This document shows, piece by piece, positions 55,049-64,000 of a DNA stretch of 64,000 nucleotides. The notes beneath the pieces are model-generated. The model saw nothing but the letters and a program-made list of their open reading frames with translations. It searched no databases and had not been told where the DNA came from. Origin of the DNA: Hygrocybe punicea (lineage: Eukaryota > Basidiomycota > Agaricomycetes > Agaricales > Hygrophoraceae). The position numbers were made by a program, and so were the translations under genes. The stretch spans positions 9,434,891-9,498,890 of the forward strand of contig OY744461.1 of NCBI GenBank assembly GCA_963556145.1. The letters are read 5' to 3'. Position 1 is the stretch's first letter. Every line of letters begins with the position of its first letter.

Positions 55049-56339
55049 AGGTATACCCGCGGGATCACAGGTACAGGTAGCTGCAGGTACGGGTATGGGT
55101 ACAGTGCCAATGCCCACAGGTTACCTGTGCCAATCACTAGTCATTTGTTGCTTTGTGGGTTTGATTTTGTTCATGTCCCTACTCATGGGTCATAAATGAT
55201 CCTCTGCTTCTCCTCTCATCTGCTGTTCCATCTTCTGAACCAAACAAACTTGTCATTCACTCATCATCTTGTAAACCAAATAAACCATTTTCTGACATCC
55301 ATGGCCATGGTGTTGAGCCTGAATACCTTATTGCATTCAGGGAAAAACACTTTGACCATATCACAAAAACTCCCAGTACATCTTCCATGAACAGGTCCTG
55401 GTATGTCCATGACATACTGATTCTGAAGGTTTTTGCCATCAAAGTAGGCTACTTCGACATCTTTTAGCAAGGGCACTGACTTTATATCCATTGTGGCACA
55501 GGATTAGTGGATATAAAACACATGCTAATTCAAAAGCACTCACTTTTGAGACCCAATGCAGATACAGCAGTTTCATTTGTATCCTCAATCCAGTGGGACT
55601 ACTTTTCAGTTGGCACAGCTTGAATTGTGGGAGGACAAACACAAGGTTCCCTTTCAGGTACAAGGTGAATCAGATTGAGGCATGGTGCCTTGGGCTCACT
55701 TTGGGTTGACTTAGATAACTGTAGCAAAATACCAGTGTCCATTGAAACAGAAATTGTTGCCGTAGTGGTTGATGCTGTGTATCTGGAAAGACATTCAGTT
55801 AGCATTCAGTTATTACTTGGTTAAAATGGAAGGCACAGTGTCATGACTGCACCATATACCTGGTGGAAACCCCACTTTTTCTCATTAGAGTGTAACCCCC
55901 CCTGTAGGTCCTATTCTTGACTCCATGATGAAGACAAATTCCCAGAGTGTTTGGTTGACTGAATACTGTGGTCTTCATCCAAATCATAGAATTGCACTGT
56001 GCAAGTCAGGCTTGCTCTCCAGGCACAGACATCATAATAATTTTACCAGGTATCACATACTGTTCAAGTTCTGATGTTGCAATGAAATTGGGTAGAGCAG
56101 AGGCACATCAGTGATCTTCACCCTTCAATGACTCTAAATGTAAGAAGTCCACATCAGGGACATCTAAAAGGAAGGGGAGGAAGGGGGGTCTGTGGCGTGG
56201 GTATTCGGTTATGGTCGCGTTTTGCTCGCGTGTGGGCACGTTTCGTCGCTTATACTCGCATGGTCTCGCTTGCTTAGCCACGCGAGGCCTCTGTCCCCTA
56301 GCGAGGCGAAGCCGAGCCGTTTTGGCTGCAACGCGAAGC
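55049..56339. other. Non-coding stretch, nothing recognised with confidence
   Basis: Several 60-75 codon minus-strand frames (55257-55805) have no recognisable domain. 56190-56339 is CpG-rich with repeated TCGC and GCGAGGCGAAGC words and leads into the C-rich array. Confidence 0.4.
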
Positions 56340-58125
56340 GGAGCCCAACACCTCCCCAATACCAGATCGCCATCCCCAGACCCCGAACTGCAAATCCCCA
56401 CCACAGGCGACGAGAGGGGACCCATTGGGGTCCATTGAGCCCAACATGGTGAGTTCCCGCAGCCCTGTTTGCCCACGCTGACCCCGCCTTTCCTCATGCC
56501 CCCAACCCAGAACTCTACCCTGGGACCTCAGATCGCCATTCCCCGCCGTACAGACACAGGAGGGACCCATTGGGGTCTGTGGAGCGCAAAATGGCGAGTT
56601 CCCGCGGCCCCATTTGCCTGCAATGACCCCACCTGTCCCCATACCCCCCCTTCCCAGAACTCTACCCCGGGACCTTGGATCGCCATTCCCCGCCGTACAG
56701 ACACAGGAGGGTCCCAATGGGGTCTGTGGAGCGCAAAATCGTCCGTCCATTCGACCCCGTTGCCCCACGCTGACCCCACCTTTCCCCATACCCCCCCTGC
56801 CAGAACTCTACCCCCGGACCTCGGAATGCCAAACCCCGCGGTACACACGCAGAAGGAACATATTGGGGGTGATGGAGCATAAAATGGTGAGTTCGCGCGG
56901 CCCCGTTTGCCCACGCTGACCCCACCTTTCCCCATACCCCCCATACCAGATCTCTACCCCGGGAGCTCGGATGGCCAAACCCCGCCGTACACACTTAGAA
57001 AGGACCCATTTGGGTCGATTGAGAACAAAACCGTGCGTTTCTGCAGCCCCGTTGGCCCACACTGACCCCCTCTTTCCCCATACCCCCCATACCAGATCTC
57101 TACCCCCTGACTTCGGACGGCCAAACCCCGCCCCACACATGCAGAAGGGATCCATTGGGGGTGATTGAGCGCAAAATGGTGCGTTCATTCGTCCCCGTTG
57201 GCCCACACTGACCCCCTCTTGCCCCATACCCCCCCTACCAGATCTCTACCCCCGGGCCTCGGACGGCCAATCCCCGCCATACACAGTTGGATGGGACCCA
57301 ATGGGGTCGGACGAGCATGAAACCGCGCATTCGTTCGACCCCGTTTACCCACGCTGGCCCCATCTCCCATCATCCCCCCCCTCCCAGATCTCTACCCTGG
57401 GCACTCGGAACACCAAACCCCTCCACAAACACACGGATAGGACCCTATGGGGTCGGATGAGCGCAAAACCGCACCTTCGTTCAACCCCGTTGGACCACGC
57501 TGGCCCCACCTCTCCCCATACCCCCCCTGCCAGAACTCTACCCCCGGACTTCGGACGGCCAATCCCCGCCCCACACATTTAGGAAGGACCAATTGGGGTC
57601 GATTGAGCGCAAAATTGTGCGTTCGTTCGTCCCCGTTGACCCGCGCTGACCCCCTCTTTCCCCATACCCCCCCTACCAGATCTCTATCCCCGGACCTCGG
57701 ACGACCAAACCTCACCGTACACAGACGGATAGGACCCCGTTGACCCACGCTGGCCCCATCTCCCATCATCCCCCCCCCTCCCAGATCTCTACCCCGGGCA
57801 CTCGGAACACCAAACCCCTCCACAAACACACGGATAGGACCCTATGGGGTCGGATGAGCGCAAAACCGCGCCTTCGTTCCACCCCGTTGACCCGCGCTAA
57901 CCCCATCTCTCCTCATACCCCCCCCCTTCCCAGATCTCTACCCTGGGACCTCGGATCACCAAACCCCGCCACACACAGTCAGGTAGGACCCAATGGGGTC
58001 GGATGAGCACAAAATCGCGCATCTGTTCAGCCCCATTGCCCCGCGCTGACCCCACCTCTCCTCATGCCCCCCCCCCTACCAGAGTTCTACCCCCAGGCTT
58101 CAGATTGCCATCCCCCCCTCCAAGT
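56340..58125. repeat. C-rich ~146 bp tandem array, about twelve units
   Basis: CAGA(A/T)CTCTACCC recurs near 56508, 56656, 56801, 56948, 57092, 57239, 57386, 57533, 57677, 57781, 57933 and 58080, mostly 144-149 bp apart with one short unit. Units include CCCATTGGGGTC, GAGCGCAAAA, CGTTCG, CCCCATACCCCCC and CGGACGGCCAA. The plus strand is strongly C-rich. Reading frames across it on both strands are artefacts. Confidence 0.9.
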
Positions 58126-59279
58126 AGTTACTATTCTGTATGCTCTGCTCTGTTTCCTTCCACTGGCTGACCCACCTCCACCGCACTGTACAATAGAATT
58201 AAATTACCAACAAACTTCTTGGTTGGCTGACCCTGAGTTGGCTGACCCTGATATAGAAAAGCTTTTTAATTGTAAATTCACATTTAGCCACATTTAACCA
58301 CAAAAGATGAGTGTAAATTGTGCAGCTGCTACAAAATGTGTTATGAGCAGCCACGTGCTACAGGTGTTTGTGAGCGAAGCAAACAAACATCAGTGGCACA
58401 AAAGACATCTAACTTCACTATCAGTAGCCACTGCAGCAGGTGTGCTATAGGTGGACGTTTCCTTCATGCACATACATCAGTGATGCAACAACTCTAAATT
58501 TGAGATAGCTATTCTAATAAAGACTGACAAAGAAAACCCAGAAAATACATTGGAGATAAAATAAAATAAAATAAAAATCATCGACACTGTAGCACAGAAA
58601 TTTAAAATAAAATAAAATAAAATAAAATAAAATAAAATGAAGTCACACTGTAGGAAACAAAGTTACAATAAAACAAGAGAAAAGGTGAAAGAAGATCACA
58701 TGAGTAAAAGTAAAATAAATTCAAATAAATTCACATAAATTCAAATAAATTCCAAAGAATTCCAATAAATTCCAATAAATTCCAATGAATTCCAAAAAAA
58801 TCCAATAACTTCAAATAAATTGACATAAATTGACATAAATTCAAATAAATTCAAATGTATGAAATAAATTTACAATAAAATAACATATAATAAAATAAAA
58901 TAACATAGAATAAAACAGAACAGAATAAAATAAAATAAAACAAAATAACTAATACCGCAGCAACGCTCGGGTACCATCTAGTATTCATAAACAATGAAGC
59001 CTGGCACTCAGCCAGTCATGAGCAGCCAAAGTGACATTTTTTCAACCAATTCCAAGCCATTGAACCAAACACTCATAAAGGATTCATTAGTGGTATGGAG
59101 GTCATGCATAGAGATTCCAGATTGGGAGGCCAATCATCACTGTCTATTCTGTGAGCTATGGACACTCAGGCTAATTTCTCCTTTATGCCTCTTTGAACCT
59201 GCATCATTTTGTCCACAGCATCTTTCCATGATAGTTTGTCTGAAATATCTAGCAAGTCATTGTGCTCAGAGTACTATGG
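58126..59279. other. Non-coding stretch with A-rich simple sequence
   Basis: 58556-58640 is (AAAAT)n-like; 58705-58870 is a degenerate ~10-11 bp repeat of AAATTCAAAT / AAATTCCAAT; 58870-58950 returns to AAAAT. No gene is recognised, including the weak frame at 58994-59326, which runs into the satellite. Confidence 0.6.
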
Positions 59280-62200
59280 ATAGCAAGTTTGATCTGTGCA
59301 TTGAGCAAACATGGTCCATGCATTGAGCACACTTGCTCTGCACATCGAGCTCACTCGGTCTGCGAATCAAGCTCACTTGATCTGTGCATTTAGCAAATAT
59401 GGTCCGCACATTGAGCTCACTCGGTCTGCGCATCAAGCTCACTTGATCTGTGCATTGAGCAAACATGATCCATGCATCGAGCACACTTGGTCCGCACATC
59501 GAGCTCACTCGGTCCGCGCATCAAGCTCACTTGATCTGTGCATTTAGCAAACATGGTGCGCACATTGAGCTCACTTGGTCTGCGAATCAAGCTCACTTGA
59601 TCTGTGCATTGAGCAAACAAGGTCCATGCATCGAGCACACTTGCTCCGCACATCGAGCTCACTCGGTCTGCGAATCAAGCTCACTTGATCTGTGCATTGA
59701 GCAAACATGGTCCATGCATCGAGCACACTCGCTCCGCACATCGAGCTCACCCGGTCTGCGCATCAAGCTCACTTGATCTGTGCATTTAGCAAACATGGTC
59801 CGCACATCGAGCTCACCCGGTCTGCGCATCAAGCTCACTTGATCTGTGCATTGAGCAAACATGGTCCATGCATCAAGCACACTTGCTCCGCACATCGAGC
59901 TCACTCGGTCTGCGAATCAAGCTCACTTGATCTGTGCATTTAGCAAATATGGGCCGCACATCAAGCTCACTTGGTCTGTGAATCAAGCTCACTTGATCTG
60001 TGCATTGAGCAAACATGGTCCGCACATTGAGCTCACTTGGTCTGCGAATCAAGCTCACTTGATCTGTGCATTTAGCAAACATGGTCCGCACATCAAGCTC
60101 ACTTGGTCTGCGAATCAAGCTCACTTGATCTGTGCATTGAGCAAACATGGTCCGCACATCGAGCTCACTCGGTCTGCGAATCAATCTCAGTTGATCTGTG
60201 CATTGAGCAAACATGGTCCATGCATCGAGCACACTCGCTCCGCACATCGAGCACACTCGGTCTGCGCATCAAGCTCACTTGATTCGTGCATTTAGCAAAC
60301 ATGGTCCGCACATCGAGCACACTCGGTCTGCGCATCAAGCTCACTTGATCTGTGCATTTAGCAAACATGGTCCGCACATCGAGCTCACTCGGTCTGCGAA
60401 TCAATCTCAGTTGATCTGTGCATTGAGCAAACATGGTCCATGCATCGAGCACACTTGGTCCGCACATCGAGCTCACTCGGTCTGCGCATCAAGCTCACTT
60501 GATCTGTGCATTTAGCAAACATGGTCCGCACATCGAGCTCACCCGGTCTGCGCATCAAGCTCACTTGATCTGTGCATTTAGCAAATATGGGCCGCACATC
60601 AAGCTCACTTGGTCTGTGAATCAAGCTCACTTGATCTGTGCATTGAGCAAACATGGTCCGCATATTGAGCTCACTTGGTCTGCGAATCAAGCTCACTTGA
60701 TCTGTGCATTGAGCAAACAAGGTCCATGCATCGAGCACACTTGGTCCGCACATCGAGCTCACTCGGTCCGCGCATCAAGCTCACTTGATCTGTGCATTTA
60801 GCAAACATGGTGCGCACATTGAGCTCACTTGGTCTGCGAATCAAGCTCACTTGATCTGTGCATTGAGCAAACATGGTCCATGCATCGAGCACACTTGCTC
60901 CGCACATCGAGCTCACTCGGTCTGTGAATCAAGCTCACTTGATCTGTGCATTGAGCAAACATGGTCCATGCATCGAGCACACTTGGTCCGCACATCGAGC
61001 TCACTCGGTCCGCGCATCAAGCTCACTTGATCTGTGCATTTAGCAAACATGGTGCGCACATTGAGCTCACTCGGTCTGCGAATCAAGCTCACTTGATCTG
61101 TGCATCGAGCAACCAAGGTCCATGCATCGAGCACACTTGGTCCGCACATCAAGCTCACTCGGTCTGCGCATCAAGCTCACTTGATCTGTGCATTGAGCAA
61201 ACAAGGTCCATGCATCGAGCACACTTGCTCCGCATATCGAGCTCACTCGGTCTGCGAATCAAGCTCACTTGATCTGTGCATTGAGCAAACATGGTCCATG
61301 CATCGAGCACACTTGGTCCGCACATCAAGCTCACTCGGTCTGCGCATCAAGCTCACTTGATCTGTGCATTGAGCAAACAAGGTCCATGCATCGAGCACAC
61401 TCGCTCCGCACATCGAGCTCACTCGGTCTGCGCATCAAGCTCACTTGATCTGTGCATTGAGCAAACATGGTCCATGCATTGAGCACACTTGGTCCGCACA
61501 TCGAGCTCACTCGGTCCGCGCATCAAGCTCACTTGATCTGTGCATTTAGCAAACATGGTGCGCACATTGAGCTCACTTGGTCTGCGAATCAAGTTCACTT
61601 GATCTGTGCATTGAGCAAACAAGGTCCATGCATCGAGCACACTTGCTCCGCACATCGAGCTCACTCGGTCTGCGAATCAAGCTCACTTGATCTGTGCATT
61701 GAGCAAACATGGTCCATGCATCGAGCACACTTGGTCCGCACATCGAGCTCACTCGGTCTGCGCATCAAGCTCACTTGATCTGTGCATTGAGCAAACATGG
61801 TCCATGCATCGAGCACACTTGCTCCGCACATCGAGCTCACCCGGTCTGCGCATCAAGCTCACTTGATCTGTGCATTGAGCAAACATGGTCCATGCATCGA
61901 GCACACTTGCTCCGCACATCGAGCTCACCCGGTCTGCGCATCAAGCTCACTTGATCTGTGCATTGAGCAAACATGGTCCATGCATCGAGCACACTTGCTC
62001 CGCATATCGAGCTCACTCGGTCTGCGAATCAAGCTCACTTGATGTGTGCATTGAGCAAACATGGTCCATGCATCGAGCACACTTGGTCCGCACATCAAGC
62101 TCACTCGGTCTGCGCATCAAGCTCACTTGATCTGTGCATTGAGCAAACAAGGTCCATGCATCGAGCACACTCGCTCCGCACATCGAGCTCACTCGGTCTG

Positions 62201-64000
62201 CGCATCAAGCTCACTTGATCTGTGCATTGAGCAAACATGGTCCATGCATCGAGCACACTTGGTCCGCACATCGAGCTCACTCGGTCCGCGCATCAAGCTC
62301 ACTTGATCTGTGCATTTAGCAAACATGGTGCGCACATTGAGCTCACTTGGTCTGCGAATCAAGCTCACTTGATCTGTGCATTGAGCAAACAAGGTCCATG
62401 CATCGAGCACACTCGCTCCGCACATCGAGCTCACTCGGTCTGCGAATCAAGCTCACTTGATCTGTGCATTGAGCAAACATGGTCCATGCATCGAGCACAC
62501 TTGGTCCGCACATCGAGCTCACTCGGTCTGCGCATCAAGCTCACTTGATCTGTGCATTTAGCAAACATGGTCCATGCATCGAGCACACTTGCTCCGCACA
62601 TCGAGCTCACTCGGTCTGTGAATCAAGCTCACTTGATCTGTGCATTGAGCAAACAAGGTCCATGCATCGAGCACACTTGCTCCGCACATCGAGCTCACTC
62701 GGTCTGCGCATCAAGCTCACTTGATCTGTGCATTTAGCAAACATGGTCCATGCATCGAGCACACTTGGTCCGCACATCGAGCTCACTCGGTCCGCGCATC
62801 AAGCTCACTTGATCTGTGCATTTAGCAAACATGGTGCGCACATTGAGCTCACTCGGTCTGCGAATCAAGCTCACTTGATCTGTGCATCGAGCAACCAAGG
62901 TCCATGCATCGAGCACACTTGGTCCGCACATCAAGCTCACTCGGTCTGCGCATCAAGCTCACTTGATCTGTGCATTGAGCAAACAAGGTCCATGCATCGA
63001 GCACACTTGCTCCGCATATCGAGCTCACTCGGTCTGCGAATCAAGCTCACTTGATCTGTGCATTGAGCAAACATGGTCCATGCATCGAGCACACTTGGTC
63101 CGCACATCAAGCTCACTCGGTCTGCGCATCAAGCTCACTTGATCTGTGCATTGAGCAAACAAGGTCCATGCATCGAGCACACTCGCTCCGCACATCGAGC
63201 TCACTCGGTCTGCGCATCAAGCTCACTTGATCTGTGCATTGAGCAAACATGGTCCATGCATCGAGCACACTTGGTCCGCACATCGAGCTCACTCGGTCCG
63301 CGCATCAAGCTCACTTGATCTGTGCATTTAGCAAACATGGTGCGCACATTGAGCTCACTTGGTCTGCGAATCAAGCTCACTTGATCTGTGCATTGAGCAA
63401 ACAAGGTCCATGCATCGAGCACACTCGCTCCGCACATCGAGCTCACTCGGTCTGCGAATCAAGCTCACTTGATCTGTGCATTGAGCAAACATGGTCCATG
63501 CATCGAGCACACTTGGTCCGCACATCGAGCTCACTCGGTCTGCGCATCAAGCTCACTTGATCTGTGCATTTAGCAAACATGGTCCATGCATCGAGCACAC
63601 TTGCTCCGCACATCGAGCTCACTCGGTCTGTGAATCAAGCTCACTTGATCTGTGCATTGAGCAAACAAGGTCCATGCATCGAGCACACTTGCTCCGCACA
63701 TCGAGCTCACTCGGTCTGCGCATCAAGCTCACTTGATCTGTGCATTTAGCAAACATGGTCCATGCATCGAGCACACTTGGTCCGCACATCGAGCTCACTC
63801 GGTCCGCGCATCAAGCTCACTTGATCTGTGCATTTAGCAAACATGGTGCGCACATTGAGCTCACTCGGTCTGCGAATCAAGCTCACTTGATCTGTGCATC
63901 GAGCAACCAAGGTCCATGCATCGAGCACACTTGGTCCGCACATCAAGCTCACTCGGTCTGCGCATCAAGCTCACTTGATCTGTGCATTGAGCAAACAAGG
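59280..64000. repeat. 22 bp satellite with 88 bp and 1,012 bp higher-order structure
   Basis: The array runs off the window end (about 210 units seen). Each 22 bp unit has a GGTCCGCGCATCGAGC-like core. Four unit types, with cores GATCTGTGCATTGAGC, GGTCCATGCATCGAGC, GGTCCGCACATCGAGC and GGTCTGCGCATCAAGC, follow in order to form an 88 bp repeat, sometimes missing units. A rarer variant with CGCATATCGAGC occurs at about 61231, 62001 and 63013; the last two lie 1,012 bp apart, and the sequences around them match over about a kilobase. Many overlapping open frames on both strands are artefacts, because the repeat rarely contains stop codons. Confidence 0.95.

Noticed and set aside
56108..58006. 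Gly/Pro/Arg-rich ORFs on both strands
   Set aside because: They follow the period of the C-rich ~146 bp array and have no start context or domain.
59280..64000. Dozens of overlapping 60-144 codon ORFs on both strands
   Set aside because: They come from 22/88 bp satellite units that rarely contain stop codons; the predicted peptides are repeats of one another in several frames.

Overview
The window looks like a transposon- and satellite-rich stretch of a mushroom-forming basidiomycete (Agaricomycetes) genome. The evidence is short (about 50-60 nt) GT-AG introns, a basidiomycete-type TET/JBP dioxygenase, a Crinkler-type NTPase-nuclease gene, an intact Ty3/gypsy element, and minisatellites whose variants mostly differ by CpG to TpG/CpA changes. 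I cannot name the species. No rRNA, tRNA, CRISPR or prokaryotic operon was recognised.

Layout. 1-656 is the 3' end of a spliced gene of unknown function. 1207-10437 (arm A) and 19868-30064 (arm B) are two inverted copies of one ~9-10 kb segment. Each carries a spliced BAH-PHD chromatin-reader gene, a very large gene that begins with a Ulp1-type (C48) SUMO-protease domain and runs on into ~1,000 residues I cannot assign, a Ser/Lys-rich gene, and a ~146 bp tandem repeat. Arm A carries several frameshifts and nonsense codons; arm B keeps long open frames. I see no transposase in either arm. A further ~160 bp inverted pair (11904-12066 / 18943-19100) is nested inside. The loop holds a broken PKA-like kinase (13.2-14.2 kb) and a well-preserved Crinkler-type P-loop NTPase/nuclease gene (15.9-18.3 kb). 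Arm B continues leftward, in its own orientation, into a spliced gene (31297-29569) of which arm A keeps only the 3' part.

31-37 kb holds an unknown gene on the minus strand, facing away from a damaged TET/JBP-like 2-oxoglutarate dioxygenase gene. A ~1 kb hAT-like non-autonomous element with a perfect 8 bp target duplication sits just upstream of the dioxygenase start. A Cys-rich gene fragment follows and is cut off at a 37 bp minisatellite (37.2-38.5 kb). 39.5 kb holds a perfect 58 bp tandem repeat. 41.5-42.2 kb is an intact proline-rich ORF.

43.3-53.1 kb is a minus-strand Ty3/gypsy element with two very long ORFs: Gag-protease plus a ~1,100-residue extension, then reverse transcriptase, RNase H and integrase ending in an ASCH-like (PUA-superfamily) domain. 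The right flank carries foldback hairpins, a C-rich ~146 bp tandem array (56.3-58.1 kb), A-rich simple sequence, and from 59.3 kb to the window end a satellite with a 22 bp unit, an 88 bp four-unit repeat and a 1,012 bp higher-order copy.

A thread through the window is chromatin and base modification: a TET/JBP-like enzyme, BAH-PHD and Ulp1 genes on a duplicated element, an ASCH-like module on a retroelement integrase, and satellites decaying at CpG. Any functional link among these is inference.
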